A DNA stretch of 64,000 nt from Streptococcus porci DSM 23759 (GCF_000423765.1 NZ_AUIP01000014.1:18331-82330), one strand, 5' to 3'; shown: positions 1-10,565, counted from the first letter of the stretch. Notes: generated by a model not told the origin, from the sequence alone. Made by a program: numbers and translations.

Positions 1-866
1 TGCTAGCCATTGCTCACGCTGCCAACGTTGATTTAACTTTGGAAGACTTCAATGATTTCCAAGAACGCGTGCCTCACTTGGCAGACCTGAAACCATCAGG
101 AAAATATGTTTTCCAAGATCTCTACAATGTCGGTGGCGTCCCAGCTGTCATGAAATACTTGCTGAAAAACGGCTTCCTCCATGGTGACCGCATCACCTGC
201 ACAGGTAAAACAGTTGCGGAAAACCTAGAGAATTTTGCAGACTTGACTCCAGGTCAAGATGTCATCATGCCACTTGAAAATCCAAAACGCGCGGACGGTC
301 CCCTCATCGTCCTCAAAGGAAACTTGGCGCCAGAAGGGGCTGTTGCTAAGGTATCTGGTGTGAAAGTCCGCAACCATACAGGTCCAGCCAAAGTCTTTGA
401 TTCTGAAGAAGAAGCGATTGAAGCAGTCTTGACTGACGAAATTGTAGATGGCGATGTTGTCGTAGTACGTTACGTTGGACCAAAAGGTGGGCCAGGTATG
501 CCAGAGATGCTCTCATTGTCTTCTATGATCGTTGGTAAAGGTCAAGGTGATAAGGTTGCCCTGCTAACGGACGGTCGTTTCTCGGGTGGAACCTATGGGC
601 TTGTCGTTGGGCACATTGCTCCGGAAGCACAAGATGGTGGACCAATTGCCTATCTACGTACGGGAGATATGGTCACCGTTGATCAAGATACTAAAGAAAT
701 CACCATGCATGTCTCTGATGAAGAAATTGCAGAGCGTAAGAAAACAACGGTTATTCCACCGCTTTACAGCCGAGGTGTCCTAGGTAAATATGCCCATACC
801 GTATCGTCAGCTTCAAAAGGAGCTGTAACGGACTTCTGGAATATGGACAGAAGTGGAAAAGCCTGA
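1..866 (+). CDS. ilvD: Dihydroxy-acid dehydratase, C-terminal part (5' end outside window)
   Basis: Dihydroxy-acid dehydratase converts 2,3-dihydroxy-3-methylbutanoate (and the isoleucine analogue) to the 2-keto acid in valine/leucine/isoleucine synthesis, using an Fe-S cluster. The reading frame is open from base 3, so the gene is cut by the window edge and about 288 residues are visible. The visible part has the IlvD/Edd C-terminal signature: GGPGMPEML, then [10 protein letters not shown] and [14 protein letters not shown]. The stop is TGA at 864-866. An internal TTG at 39 is not a start, because the family sequence continues upstream of it. Family assignment is secure; the missing N-terminus would hold most of the cluster ligands. 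Confidence 0.95.
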   Translation, partial: LAIAHAANVDLTLEDFNDFQERVPHLADLKPSGKYVFQDLYNVGGVPAVMKYLLKNGFLHGDRITCTGKTVAENLENFADLTPGQDVIMPLENPKRADGPLIVLKGNLAPEGAVAKVSGVKVRNHTGPAKVFDSEEEAIEAVLTDEIVDGDVVVVRYVGPKGGPGMPEMLSLSSMIVGKGQGDKVALLTDGRFSGGTYGLVVGHIAPEAQDGGPIAYLRTGDMVTVDQDTKEITMHVSDEEIAERKKTTVIPPLYSRGVLGKYAHTVSSASKGAVTDFWNMDRSGKA

Positions 867-1157
867 CCTGGGCTAAGTAGCTTGAAAAAGCCGCTTGATG
901 ATGTAGACAAACTTTAGTTTTGTTCCCAGCCTTAAGCTTTGTTGGCTGTCAGCAACTTTTTGCCGGAATTCCCTAGTTGAGATTGGAGACCAAGTCTCAA
1001 ATCTATTGGATTGCATAAAGTAAGCAGGCTTATGCGGTTCTCAAGATAGTGGAAGTTGTGGTAAAGCTTACTTTGTTCGTCGCGGTAAAGTTCTTTTGCT
1101 TGTATCGTTTAGCAGAGCGAGTCGGCAAATGAGAAATAGGGACTTTGTATTCAGTCT
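867..1157. other. Intergenic stretch with no recognised gene
   Basis: About 290 bases between ilvD and the terminator at 1158. I see no convincing reading frame with a ribosome binding site, no tRNA and no riboswitch-like structure. It probably holds the 3' untranslated region of ilvD and possibly a decayed gene. Confidence 0.4.
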
Positions 1158-1185
1158 AAAGCAGCTTTGTCAAGCTGCTTTTTAG
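1158..1185 (+). terminator. Intrinsic terminator downstream of ilvD
   Basis: The stem AAAGCAGCTT / AAGCTGCTTT is separated by a 4-base loop and followed by T residues. It lies between ilvD and the NUDIX gene and would isolate the two transcripts. Confidence 0.7.
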
Positions 1186-1231
1186 GCTCAGTTTATTTTC
1201 TAAGCTTTAAAAAAAGCAAATAGTTGATTTT

Positions 1232-1678
1232 ATGGATTTATTAAATGACCGCTTTGAGTTTTCAGGTGCTAAAATTGCCCTGCTGCATGACAATCATCTG
1301 ATTAGCATTTTGCGGGATGATATTCCGACCATCCCTTTTCCTAATGCTTGGGATTTGCCAGGTGGTGGTCGTGAGGAGAACGAAACGCCCTTTGAGTGCG
1401 TTCAACGTGAAGTTTTTGAAGAACTAGGTATCAGTATTTCTAAAGAAAGCATTGATTGGGTGAAAAAATATCCAGGTCTGATAAATCCGAGTCAGACCTC
1501 TGTTTTTATGGTGGGCTCCATCAGTCAAGAGCAAATCAATGCTATCATTTTTGGTGACGAGGGGCAGACCTATAAGCTTATGCCGATTGAGGAGTTTTTA
1601 GTGAATAACCAGGTCTATGGCAGTATGCAAACACGGTTAAGAGATTATTTGGAAGTGTCTAATCGTCATATAGAATGA
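1232..1678 (+). CDS. NUDIX hydrolase
   Basis: 148-residue protein with a complete Nudix box: G-x5-E-x7-R-E-V-F-E-E-L-G-I, running from GGGREENE to FEELGI near residues 44-66. This motif binds the divalent metal and positions a nucleoside-diphosphate-linked substrate for hydrolysis. The N-terminal half (ALLHDNHLISILRDD and the DLPGGG turn) and the length match stand-alone house-cleaning NUDIX proteins. Substrate cannot be read from the sequence. It stands alone between a terminator upstream and the prmA region downstream. The ATG at 1232 has no strong Shine-Dalgarno, so the exact start is slightly uncertain. Confidence 0.9.
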   Translation: MDLLNDRFEFSGAKIALLHDNHLISILRDDIPTIPFPNAWDLPGGGREENETPFECVQREVFEELGISISKESIDWVKKYPGLINPSQTSVFMVGSISQEQINAIIFGDEGQTYKLMPIEEFLVNNQVYGSMQTRLRDYLEVSNRHIE

Positions 1679-2044
1679 ACCTTAGATTTCTTTGATTTTG
1701 GCTTAAAGTCATCGCGATTTTGTTGCTATTTTCGACAACTTATGAAATACTAGGAGATAAGTTTGCAGTATTTTGCTGAGCTAGATGGTATTGGCACATG
1801 GTGAAGCAGCTCGTCATGAGTGATATCGGTAGAAAACCAAAATATTGAAATGGCTATCATAAAAAAGGTGGTTCGGTAAATAGATTTTATCTGAACTTTT
1901 CTAGAAAATATAGAAAGGAACTGAGCGATTGTGTCATAGAACACAGTGGAGAAGTTAGCGAAAAGGCGGTAAGGGTAAGAGATTGCTACTTTCTATCCAG
2001 ACCTTATTTTTTTGCTTCCTCCTAATCGCTCCTTATATTCTAAT
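1679..2044. other. Intergenic stretch with no recognised gene
   Basis: About 365 bases. A minus-strand open frame (1750-1944) has no family resemblance and no ribosome binding site. I see nothing here I can name; promoter sequences for prmA are presumably near the end. Confidence 0.35.
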
Positions 2045-2992
2045 ATGTGGCAAGAATTAACCATCACTATTCATCGTGATGCGGAGGAGGCAGTCTCAAA
2101 CCTCCTCATTGAGACGGGCAGTCAAGGAGTTGCTATCAGCGATACGGCTGATTATCTAGGGCAGGAGGATCATTTCGGTGAGCTCTACCCTGAAGTTGAA
2201 CAGACTGATATGATCGCGATTACAGCTTATTATCCTGATACCATGGATATTGCTTTGGTAAAGGCAGAGCTGGAAGCTGGTCTTGACCTCCTTAGAAAAT
2301 CTGGTCTTGAGACAGGAGAAATTAGCTTTTCAACGCAAGCTTTGGCCGAGGAAGACTGGGCTGAAAACTGGAAAAAATACTACGAACCAGCCCGTATCAC
2401 CCACGATTTGACCATCGTACCATCTTGGACAGACTATGAGGCTGGAGAGGGTGAAAAGGTAATCAAACTTGATCCAGGAATGGCTTTTGGAACGGGAACG
2501 CACCCAACCACTAAGATGAGCCTCTTTTCTCTGGAACAAGTGCTTCGCGGTGGCGAAACCGTCATTGATGTGGGGACAGGTTCAGGTGTCCTTTCTATAG
2601 CAAGTTCCCTTCTTGGGGCTAAGGCTATTTACGCCTATGATTTAGATGATGTGGCGGTGCGCGTGGCTCAAGAAAACATTGATATGAACCCAGATATGGA
2701 CAATATCTACGTGGCAGCGGGTGATTTGCTCAAAGGCGTTGACATTGAGGCTGATGTCATAGTTGCTAATATTTTGGCAGACATTCTTATTCATCTGACT
2801 GAGGACGCTTATCGTCTGGTTAAGCAGGAGGGGTATCTGATTATGTCAGGTATCATCGCAGATAAGTGGGACATGGTTCGTGGGTCGGCTGAAAGCGCAG
2901 GCTTTTTCCTTGAAACCCATCTGATTCAAGGTGAGTGGAATGCAGGTGTCTTCAAGAAAACTGACGACATTTCAGGTGTGATTGGAGGTTAG
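2045..2992 (+). CDS. prmA: Ribosomal protein L11 methyltransferase
   Basis: PrmA trimethylates ribosomal protein L11 using S-adenosylmethionine. I place the start at ATG 2045 (MWQELTITI), the typical N-terminus of this family, rather than at TTG 2012, which would add 11 unrelated residues; this gives 315 residues. The SAM-binding motif [13 protein letters not shown] is near residues 175-187, preceded by the family segment [21 protein letters not shown] corresponds to the NPPY-like motif IV. The next gene begins immediately after its stop, and prmA-rsmE is a common streptococcal pair. Confidence 0.95.
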   Translation: MWQELTITIHRDAEEAVSNLLIETGSQGVAISDTADYLGQEDHFGELYPEVEQTDMIAITAYYPDTMDIALVKAELEAGLDLLRKSGLETGEISFSTQALAEEDWAENWKKYYEPARITHDLTIVPSWTDYEAGEGEKVIKLDPGMAFGTGTHPTTKMSLFSLEQVLRGGETVIDVGTGSGVLSIASSLLGAKAIYAYDLDDVAVRVAQENIDMNPDMDNIYVAAGDLLKGVDIEADVIVANILADILIHLTEDAYRLVKQEGYLIMSGIIADKWDMVRGSAESAGFFLETHLIQGEWNAGVFKKTDDISGVIGG

Positions 2993-3736
2993 ATGCAGCA
3001 GTATTTTGTAAATGGCAGAGCTGAAAGTTCAGTTACTATTACCGATAAGGATACCATCAAGCACATGTTTCAGGTCATGCGCTTGTCTGAGGGCGATGAA
3101 GTCGTATTGGTTTTTGATGATGGAATCAAACGTTTGGCACGTGTGTCTGACAGCCTAGCTCACACTTTTGTTATAGTCGAAGAGCTAACTGACACCGTAG
3201 AACTACCAGTCCAAGTGACCATTGCTTCAGGTTTTCCAAAGGGAGATAAGTTGGATTTAATCACTCAGAAAGCTACTGAGCTTGGAACTTACGCTATCTG
3301 GGCCTTTCCAGCAGACTGGTCGGTGGCCAAATGGGACAGTAAGAAACTAGGCAAAAAAGAGGACAAGCTGATTAAAATTGCTCAGGGGGCGGCTGAGCAG
3401 TCCAAACGAAATGTCATACCTAAAGTCAAACTTTTTGAGACAAAGACTGATTTTTTATCCCAACTAGATGATTTTGATAAGATCTTTGTGGCCTATGAGG
3501 AGTCGGCTAAAACTGGTGAGATGTCGGTCTTGGCGCGTGAATTACAGATGGTGGAACAGGGGCAGAAACTTCTCTTTATCTTTGGACCAGAAGGTGGTAT
3601 TTCACCTAAAGAAGTCGAAGTTTTACAAGCTCGGGGAGCTATTCTTTGCGGACTAGGGCCTCGTATTATGCGGACAGAAACGGCCCCACTTTATGTTCTG
3701 AGCGCTGTAAGCTATGAATGTGAATTGAGAAGCTAG
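2993..3736 (+). CDS. rsmE: 16S rRNA (uracil-1498-N3)-methyltransferase
   Basis: RsmE methylates N3 of U1498 in 16S rRNA with SAM. It is a 247-residue SPOUT-fold protein with a PUA-like N-terminal domain and the C-terminal knot signatures FGPEGGISPKEVE and GLGPRIMRTETAP. The ATG follows the prmA stop with no gap (TAG then ATG), and the Shine-Dalgarno GGAGGTT lies inside the end of prmA, so translation is coupled. A terminator follows at 3796. Confidence 0.95.
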   Translation: MQQYFVNGRAESSVTITDKDTIKHMFQVMRLSEGDEVVLVFDDGIKRLARVSDSLAHTFVIVEELTDTVELPVQVTIASGFPKGDKLDLITQKATELGTYAIWAFPADWSVAKWDSKKLGKKEDKLIKIAQGAAEQSKRNVIPKVKLFETKTDFLSQLDDFDKIFVAYEESAKTGEMSVLARELQMVEQGQKLLFIFGPEGGISPKEVEVLQARGAILCGLGPRIMRTETAPLYVLSAVSYECELRS

Positions 3737-3795
3737 GCTTGTGGTAGCGGTCACTATTGTTTTTGGTTTGTGGGACATTTAACTAGAATAATTAG

Positions 3796-3826
3796 AGTGT
3801 TAGAACGCGGAGTTCTAGCACTTTTT
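3796..3826 (+). terminator. Intrinsic terminator after rsmE
   Basis: The stem AGTGTTAGAAC / GTTCTAGCACT is near perfect, with a short loop and a following run of T. It ends the prmA-rsmE transcript. Confidence 0.85.
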
Positions 3827-3944
3827 ATTTGCTAGATTGAAATCTTATTTGGGCGCCATGTCATGTTTTCTGCCTTAAAAAACAAGAAAACGTTCGCAAA
3901 AAACGAACTGTGTTAGTTTTTGTAACATATATTTGTGTTTTTTC

Positions 3945-3973
3945 TTGTCAAGCCTAAGAAAATGATGTATAAT
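3945..3973 (+). promoter_or_regulatory. Promoter of the acnA-citZ-icd operon
   Basis: TTGTCA (3945-3950), a 17-base spacer and TATAAT (3968-3973), followed after about 17 bases by a GAGG ribosome binding site and ATG 4002. The sequence match is close to the sigma-A consensus. Confidence 0.75.
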
Positions 3974-4001
3974 ATCCGACATAGAAAGTCGAGGTATCTG
4001 T

Positions 4002-6673
4002 ATGAATGAAACATTCAAAAAACCTATAGTAACAATGGTATAACGTATGAATTTTTTTATATTGCAGCAGTTTGCCAGCAAGAATCTGTTAATATTCATA
4101 CAATACCCTACACAATTCGTATTTTGCTAGAGAGCTTAGTCAGAAAAAATGATGGAATTGATGTTACAAATAATCATATAACAAATCTAGTCAACTATTC
4201 GGCAGAATCTCCTCAGGGGGAAGTTCCTTTTAAGCCTAGTCGTGTTATTTTGCAAGATTTTACTGGAGTACCTGTCGTGGTTGATCTGGCCTCTATGAGG
4301 GATGCTATGGCAAAAAAAGGTGGTAACCCTGATCTTATCAATCCTGAAATTCCAGTTGACTTGGTTATTGATCACTCTGTTCAAGTTGATTTTAACGGGA
4401 CAGCATCAGCCTTGGAAAAAAATATCGACTTGGAATTTAAACGCAACAATGAGCGCTACGAATTTCTGAAGTGGGCAGAACAGTCCTTTGATAACTATCG
4501 AGCAGTTCCACCTGCAACTGGAATCATCCACCAAGTTAACATTGAATTTTTGAGTGACGTTGTTATTGCAAAAGATGGTCTGCTTTATCCAGATTCCATG
4601 TTTGGAACAGATAGTCATACCACGATGATTAATGGGATTGGCGTTTTAGGCTGGGGAGTTGGTGGAATTGAAGCTGAGGCAGCTATGCTTGGTGAGGCTT
4701 CGTATTTTCCTGTACCCGAGGTCATCGGTGTGCGCTTGTCAGGTCAAATGCCAAAGGTGGCAACAGCAACGGATTTGGCTTTAAAGGTCACCCAATTATT
4801 GCGCCAACATAAGGTAGTTGGTAAGTTTGTAGAATTTTTTGGAGATGGTCTGGCAAATCTTAGTTTAGCTGATCGTGCAACTGTGGCCAATATGGCACCA
4901 GAATACGGTGCCACTTGTGGTTATTTCCCTATTGATGATGAAACTCTAAATTATATGCGTTTGACCAACCGAAGCGAAGAACAGCTTGCTCTAACGGAAG
5001 CGTATGCCAAAGTAAATCATCTTTTCTATGATCCAACTACTCAACCACACTATACAAAGGTTATTGAACTTGATTTGTCTACTATTTCCCCATCGATTTC
5101 TGGACCAAAGCGTCCGCAGGATTTGATTGATTTAGCGGATGTCAAGAAAGCCTTTCAAGAATCCCTTGTGCGTGAGGCGGGTGTTCAAGGGTTTGGGCTT
5201 TCCAAAGAAGAGATAGATAAAGCGGTGACTGTTCAGATAGGGGAGCATAGTGAGGAAATCAAGACAGGGCATGTGGCTATTGCCGCTATAACGTCTTGTA
5301 CAAATACTTCAAATCCCTATGTTCTGATGTCTGCAGGGCTTTTAGCTAAAAAAGCAGTTGAAAAGGGACTAAGGGTTTCACCGACTGTGAAAACGTCTTT
5401 AGCACCAGGATCAAAAGTAGTAACAGGATACTTGGAAAATTCTGGTCTTCAGACTTATTTGGATAAATTAGGATTCAATCTTGTCGGTTATGGCTGTACA
5501 ACATGTATCGGAAATTCAGGAAATCTTCTCCCAGAAGTATCAAGAGCTATTATCGACTCCGATTTATTGGTTTCAGGTGTTTTATCGGGGAACCGAAATT
5601 TTGAAGGGCGAATCAATCCTCTTGTTAAAGCGAATTTCTTGGCTAGTCCACCACTTGTTGTCGCCTATGCTCTAGCTGGAACTACCAATATTGATTTGAC
5701 AACTGAGCCACTTGGCTTTGATAGTAATGGACAAGCTGTTTATCTGGAAGATATCATGCCGAGCAAACAAGAGGTTGTTGATTATGTTGACAAATATGTG
5801 ACCCGAGAGCTCTTTGCAAAAGAATATGGCAATGTCTTTTCGGACAGTGACAAGTGGAATCAAATTCCAACGGATAATAGTCAGTTTTACAACCGGGATG
5901 TGGCATCAACCTACATCCAAAATCCACCTTATTTTGATTCCTTGGGAGAAGATTTAGCCATTAAGCCTTTAAAAAATCTTCAGGTTCTAGCAAAATTCGG
6001 AGATTCAGTAACCACAGACCACATTTCACCAGCGGGGAATATTGCTCTAAACAGCCCTGCGGCAACCTATCTAGATGATCACGGTGTCGCTTATGCTGAT
6101 TTTAACTCTTATGGCAGCCGTCGTGGAAATCATGAAGTTATGATGAGAGGGACATTTGATAATATCCGCATTAACAATCATTTAGCAGCGGGTAAGTCTG
6201 GGGGTTATACCAATTATCAGGGGGAGATTATTCCTATTTACGATGCGGCCATGCATTATAAGTCTAATAAGATTGGAACCTTAGTGATTGCAGGGAAAGA
6301 CTATGGCATGGGTTCAAGTCGTGACTGGGCTGCAAAAGGTGCTAATTTGCTTGGTGTTAAAGCCGTTTTGGCTGAAAGTTTTGAAAGAATCCATCGTTCA
6401 AATCTAGTCATGATGGGCTTGTTGCCTCTGCAATTTTTAGAAGGAGAAACGGCTGAAAGTCTTGGTATAACTGGTTTAGAAAGTTATGATATCAACCTTT
6501 CAGAAAATCCAGGGATCAATGAGATTGTAGATATTGTCGCTCGCGACGAAAATGGTGAGAAGCGATTCCAAGCTATTGTGCGTTTTGATGCGGATGCGGA
6601 CATTCGTTACTATCAAAATGGTGGGATTCTTCCGATGGTAGTGCGCAAAAAATTAGAGGGGAGTAAGTTATGA
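4002..6673 (+). CDS. acnA: Aconitate hydratase; apparent -1 frameshift near the start
   Basis: Aconitase isomerises citrate to isocitrate through cis-aconitate with a [4Fe-4S] cluster. The main frame is open from TTG 4124 to 6673 (849 residues). It contains the cluster cysteines in TSCTNTS and GYGCTTCIG and the C-terminal swivel segment [15 protein letters not shown]. Family N-termini are about 40 residues longer. That missing part is encoded just upstream, in frame with 4124, from about 4022 ([17 protein letters not shown] ... IPYTIRIL). The only good start, ATG 4002 with GAGG upstream, is in a different frame and reaches a stop at 4041. The two frames join at the A6 run 4017-4022: one extra A, or a -1 slip there, gives MNETFKK-TYSNNG and 890 residues, the expected length. 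So this is a frameshift mutation, a slippage site or a sequence error. It overlaps citZ by four bases. Confidence 0.85.
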
Positions 6674-7788
6674 CAGCAACTGGAGGTTTAAAAGATTTGG
6701 TAGCCTGTCAGACTCGAATCAGTTCGATTATTGATGATGACTTGGCTTATGCAGGATACAATATTTCGGAATTTATGGATAACAATGCGAGTTTTGAGGA
6801 AGTTATTTATCTTCTTTGGAACCTGCATTTACCTACGGTAATGGAGCTGAATAAATTTGTTCAGGAACTTCGTTCAGAGTATGCTATTAGTGATGCTGTG
6901 GAACAATGTATCTTATTGCAGTCTCGTCAACACTTACATCACATGAGTATCTTGCGATCGACGGTTAGTTTGTTAGGGGTTTATAATATTGATGCAGAAG
7001 ATCATTCGCCAGAGGCTGTGTATCGCCAATCTATTCAGCTAATGGCGAAGATGCCGACCATAATTGCAGCGTTTGCCCGAGTTCGTTCGGGTCAGACTCC
7101 TATTGCTCCGCGCAAAGATTTGGGATTTGCGGCAAATTTTCTCTATATGTTGACGGGAAGTGAACCGACAGAGCTAGAAGAGAAGGCCTTGAATCGCGCT
7201 CTGATTCTTCACGCAGATCACGAATTGAATGCCTCAACCTTTGCAGCAAGGGTCTGTGCTTCGACCTTATCAGATATTTACTCCTGTGTCACGACAGCCA
7301 TTGGGACGCTTAAGGGGCCTTTGCATGGGGGAGCCAACGAACGGGTTTTCGATATGTTACAAGAAATTCGAGAACACGGAGATACCAAGTCTTATCTGCA
7401 AGAAAAATTAGCGTCACATGAAAAAATCATGGGCTTTGGGCATCGGGTTTATAAGACTATGGATCCTCGTGAAAAATATTTGCGTGAAATGGCAAAAGAA
7501 TTAACAGTAGGCATTGAAAATGAGATTTGGTATCAATTATCCCGTGAGATTGAGGATTACATGAAACATACCAAGGGTTTGATTCCTAATGTTGATTTTT
7601 ATTCAGCGACAGTTTATCATGTCTTGGGAATTGATAGTTCCACTTTCACGCTCATTTTTGCTATGAGCCGAGTATCTGGTTGGATTGCTCATATCCAGGA
7701 ACAACAAAAAAATAATAAGCTAATCCGTCCGAGATCACGTTATCTGGGGCAGACAAACCAAGAATATATTTCAATAGGTAAGCGTTAA
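6670..7788 (+). CDS. citZ: Citrate synthase
   Basis: Condenses oxaloacetate and acetyl-CoA to citrate. The 372-residue length is typical of the Gram-positive type II-like enzymes. The catalytic triad is visible: His219 in GPLHGGANE, His258 in [13 protein letters not shown] and Asp309 in PNVDFYSA. The ATG overlaps the acnA stop (ATGA), with a GAGGGGAG-type ribosome binding site in the end of acnA, so the operon is translationally coupled. Together with acnA and icd it builds 2-oxoglutarate for glutamate synthesis. No other citrate-cycle gene is in view. Confidence 0.95.
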   Translation: MTATGGLKDLVACQTRISSIIDDDLAYAGYNISEFMDNNASFEEVIYLLWNLHLPTVMELNKFVQELRSEYAISDAVEQCILLQSRQHLHHMSILRSTVSLLGVYNIDAEDHSPEAVYRQSIQLMAKMPTIIAAFARVRSGQTPIAPRKDLGFAANFLYMLTGSEPTELEEKALNRALILHADHELNASTFAARVCASTLSDIYSCVTTAIGTLKGPLHGGANERVFDMLQEIREHGDTKSYLQEKLASHEKIMGFGHRVYKTMDPREKYLREMAKELTVGIENEIWYQLSREIEDYMKHTKGLIPNVDFYSATVYHVLGIDSSTFTLIFAMSRVSGWIAHIQEQQKNNKLIRPRSRYLGQTNQEYISIGKR

Positions 7789-7798
7789 GGAGTTTTAT

Positions 7799-8980
7799 AT
7801 GGCAGAAAAAATCGTTTTAAAAGATGGTAAACTCAGTGTTTCAAATCACCCTATCATTCCCTACATTGAAGGAGATGGTGTTGGTTTGGATATTTGGCGA
7901 AATGCTCAGCTAGTTTTTGATGCAGCAGTGGAAAAAGCCTACGCAGGTCAGAGGAAAGTGGTCTGGCAAGAACTATTAGCTGGGAAAAAATCTTTTGATC
8001 AGACAGGAACCTGGCTACCAGATGAGACTTTAGCAAGAATTAAAGAGAACTTGGTTGCCATCAAGGGACCCTTGGCAACACCAGTTGGTGGGGGCATTCG
8101 CTCGCTTAATGTTGCCTTACGTCAAGAATTAGATCTTTATGCTTGTGTTCGTCCAGTTCGCTATTTTAAGGGGATTGAGAGTCCTCTTAAAGAACCTGAA
8201 AAGACAAATATTACCATTTTTCGAGAAAATACAGAAGACATTTATGCAGGGATCGAGTGGGAATCTGGCAGTGATGACGTGAAAAAAGTTATTGATTTTC
8301 TCCAAAATGATATGGGGGTTCACAAAATTCGCTTTCCTGAAACAAGCAGCATCGGTATTAAGCCCATTTCTATTGAAGGAAGTGAACGATTGATTCGTTC
8401 GGCTATTGATTACGCTCTAGAAAATGGTTTGACCAAGGTGACCCTCCTTCACAAAGGTAATATTCAAAAATTTACCGAAGGTGGTTTTCGAAAATGGGGT
8501 TACGAACTAGCCCAACGAGAATACGGCAAAGAACTCGAATCGGGGAAATTGGTCATTTCGGATATTATTGCGGATAACTTTTTGCAACAAATTCTCCCTA
8601 ATCCTGAAAAATTTGATGTTGTAGCACTTACAAATCTGAATGGGGACTATGCCAGCGATGCTTTAGCGGCTCAAGTTGGAGGTATTGGAATCGCACCAGG
8701 AGCTAATATTAATTACTTGACTGGACATGCTATTTTTGAAGCAACGCATGGAACAGCACCAGATATTGCAGGACAAGACTTAGCAAACCCCTGCTCGGTT
8801 CTTCTTTCAGGCTGTATGATGTTTGAATATATGGGATGGACAGAGGTTGCCGATTTAGTTACGAAAGCTATTGAAGATAACTTTGCTAAGGGTATTTTCA
8901 CAACGGATTTAACGAGGGATAATCCAGTTACGACCAGCCAGTTTTGTCACAGTTTAGTGACCTATATTCAAGGGGAGTAG
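7799..8980 (+). CDS. icd: Isocitrate dehydrogenase, probably NAD-dependent
   Basis: Oxidative decarboxylation of isocitrate to 2-oxoglutarate. The 393-residue protein aligns well with bacterial homodimeric [21 protein letters not shown] substrate loop, [13 protein letters not shown], and [21 protein letters not shown]. In E. coli the NADP-binding residues Lys344-Tyr345 follow HGTAP; here the same place reads Asp322-Ile323, and the Val351 position is Ala. Asp/Ile at these sites is the published hallmark of NAD-specific prokaryotic IDH. The serine of the GGIRS loop is kept. It lies 10 bases downstream of citZ and ends the operon. Confidence 0.95.
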   Translation: MAEKIVLKDGKLSVSNHPIIPYIEGDGVGLDIWRNAQLVFDAAVEKAYAGQRKVVWQELLAGKKSFDQTGTWLPDETLARIKENLVAIKGPLATPVGGGIRSLNVALRQELDLYACVRPVRYFKGIESPLKEPEKTNITIFRENTEDIYAGIEWESGSDDVKKVIDFLQNDMGVHKIRFPETSSIGIKPISIEGSERLIRSAIDYALENGLTKVTLLHKGNIQKFTEGGFRKWGYELAQREYGKELESGKLVISDIIADNFLQQILPNPEKFDVVALTNLNGDYASDALAAQVGGIGIAPGANINYLTGHAIFEATHGTAPDIAGQDLANPCSVLLSGCMMFEYMGWTEVADLVTKAIEDNFAKGIFTTDLTRDNPVTTSQFCHSLVTYIQGE

Positions 8981-9039
8981 GGATAAAGTTGGTGAAGAAG
9001 AGCCACTGTCACTCCTTGATAAGTGTTTTTTAGAGTAAG

Positions 9040-9067
9040 AAAAGGGAATCATCATGATTCTCTTTTT
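9040..9067 (+). terminator. Intrinsic terminator after icd
   Basis: AAAGGGAATCAT and ATGATTCTCTTTTT form a hairpin with the GAATCAT / ATGATTC core and a T run. It closes the acnA-citZ-icd operon. Confidence 0.75.
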
Positions 9068-9268
9068 GATTATTAAAAAGCAATGACAGCTTTCTAGCAA
9101 ATGATTGGAAATGCCACTGTCACCTCACCTCGCTTCTTGTCCATGTATGTGGCTAGAGCTACATTTCGCTTAAAATATGAGTGGTGGCTGATGATGGATG
9201 GTCTCCCAAAAGTTAGACAAAAAATCTAACTTGTGGTGGTACTTCATCATTGAGATACTACTTTTTGA

Positions 9269-9297
9269 TTGACATCCTTTATTGAAAACGCTATCAT
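9269..9297 (+). promoter_or_regulatory. Promoter of the LacI-type regulator with overlapping cre site
   Basis: TTGACA (9269-9274), 17-base spacer, TATCAT (9292-9297). The sequence 9283-9296, TGAAAACGCTATCA, matches every fixed position of the catabolite-responsive element TGNAANCGNTNNCA and covers most of the spacer and the -10. CcpA binding here should repress the regulator gene on preferred sugars. The same sequence could instead be an operator for the regulator itself. Confidence 0.7.
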
Positions 9298-9330
9298 ATT
9301 TTTGTAGAAAATTTCAAGTAAGGAGCCATT

Positions 9331-10341
9331 ATGGCAACAATTAAAGATGTGGCAAAATTGGCCGGTGTGTCTGCCTCAACAGCTTCACGAGTGCTCCACG
9401 ACAACAGCATGATTAGCGAGGCCACCAAAATCAAGGTTAGGCAAGCCATGGAGGAACTCAATTACTCTCCCAACTATTCCGCTCAAAATCTGGTTAAACG
9501 GGATTCCAATATGGTTGGCATTGTATTACCTGTCCGTGAAAACCATGAATCTCTGGGAAATAACCCCTTTTTCATGCAGATTATCCAAGGGATTAGTAGC
9601 GTCTGTACAGATCACAATTTTATGGTCAGTTTGGCGACTGGTCGTAATGAGAGTGAGCTCCTCAAAAACGTTGAGACACTAATCCGCAGTGGCAACATTC
9701 GCCGCTTAATCTTCCTTTATGCCAAAAAAGATGACCCAGTCTTTGAGGCTATTCAAAGAGAGCAAATATCTTGTGTCGTGGTTGGTCAGCCTTACAGTGA
9801 GCCCTCACCTTGGGTAACTTTTGTGGATAATGACAATAGCAGAGCTGGAGAGGATGCAACGCGCTTTCTGCTTGAAAAAGGCTATAAAAATCTCGTCTAT
9901 GCCTACACGGATATGGCCGAGTTGGTGCAATCCAATCGCTTTGAAGGTTATTGTTGTGCTATGGAAAAAGCAGGTCTAACGCCTAAATGCCTTCATCTTC
10001 CAAGACAAGATGGAGGAAATAATCAGGTTCGCTTGGAAGAGTATTTGTCAAAAGAAGTGGTTCAGGGCTTTGTTATCATTGATGATATGCTGGCTCTTCG
10101 CCTGCAAAAGCTCTTGGTCGGACTTGGTAAAGTACCAAGCGACTACGCCATGATAAGCTTTAACAACTCCTTGATGACTGAATTAGCCAATCCCTCTCTC
10201 ACCTCGGTTGATGTCTTTCCATATCAGCTTGGGGAACTGGCAGCTAGACAGCTAGTCAGTCCAAAAGCAGAACAGGGTAAGCTTGTTATCAACCATAAAA
10301 TTATTGAACGTAGCTCATCGAAAGGACCTGAAGCAAAATGA
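9331..10341 (+). CDS. LacI/GalR-family transcriptional regulator, MalR-like
   Basis: 336-residue sugar-responsive repressor. The N-terminal helix-turn-helix and hinge are textbook LacI (ATIKDVAKLAGVSASTASRVL, residues 2-22, then NYSPNYSAQNLV). The rest is a periplasmic-binding-protein-like effector domain with the family segment FVDNDNSRAGEDATRFLLEKGYKN. It resembles streptococcal maltose repressors (MalR) in the LVxxxxxMVGIVLP and HKIIERSS segments, and lies near a maltose/glucose-type PTS gene with a LacI-type palindromic operator. The effector sugar is inferred, not shown. Confidence 0.85.
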   Translation: MATIKDVAKLAGVSASTASRVLHDNSMISEATKIKVRQAMEELNYSPNYSAQNLVKRDSNMVGIVLPVRENHESLGNNPFFMQIIQGISSVCTDHNFMVSLATGRNESELLKNVETLIRSGNIRRLIFLYAKKDDPVFEAIQREQISCVVVGQPYSEPSPWVTFVDNDNSRAGEDATRFLLEKGYKNLVYAYTDMAELVQSNRFEGYCCAMEKAGLTPKCLHLPRQDGGNNQVRLEEYLSKEVVQGFVIIDDMLALRLQKLLVGLGKVPSDYAMISFNNSLMTELANPSLTSVDVFPYQLGELAARQLVSPKAEQGKLVINHKIIERSSSKGPEAK

Positions 10342-10419
10342 TATTGATGGTTGGCTTTGACATCAATGGCCCCGCAATTTGATAAAGCAAATATAAGAAG
10401 TGAACAATACAAAATGAAC

Positions 10420-10490
10420 CGAGATACTCCCTTTATGATGTTTTAGTGAATAGTTGTTTTTTCACAGTCTGCTGTAAGGGGAGTATCTCG
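10420..10490. repeat. Inverted repeat of unknown origin
   Basis: CGAGATACTCCC (10420-10431) is repeated in inverse orientation as GGGGAGTATCTCG (10478-10490), with about 46 bases between. No transposase or T run is linked to it. It could be a long-stem terminator, a small non-autonomous element or a transcript hairpin between two convergent genes. Confidence 0.5.
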
Positions 10491-10565
10491 TAAATTCTGT
10501 GAAATCCGTTTTGTTCGCTATTATGATTGAAGGCTAGACTTTGTTCCAGCCTCTTTTGTTCTCTT

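Noticed and set aside
1750..1944. 64-codon minus-strand frame upstream of prmA
   Set aside because: No ribosome binding site and no recognisable family; treated as intergenic.
9201..9232. AAGTTAGA / TCTAACTT inverted repeat resembling an insertion-sequence end
   Set aside because: Only one end is visible and no transposase is nearby; it could be a hairpin in the leader region, so it is not called as a mobile element.
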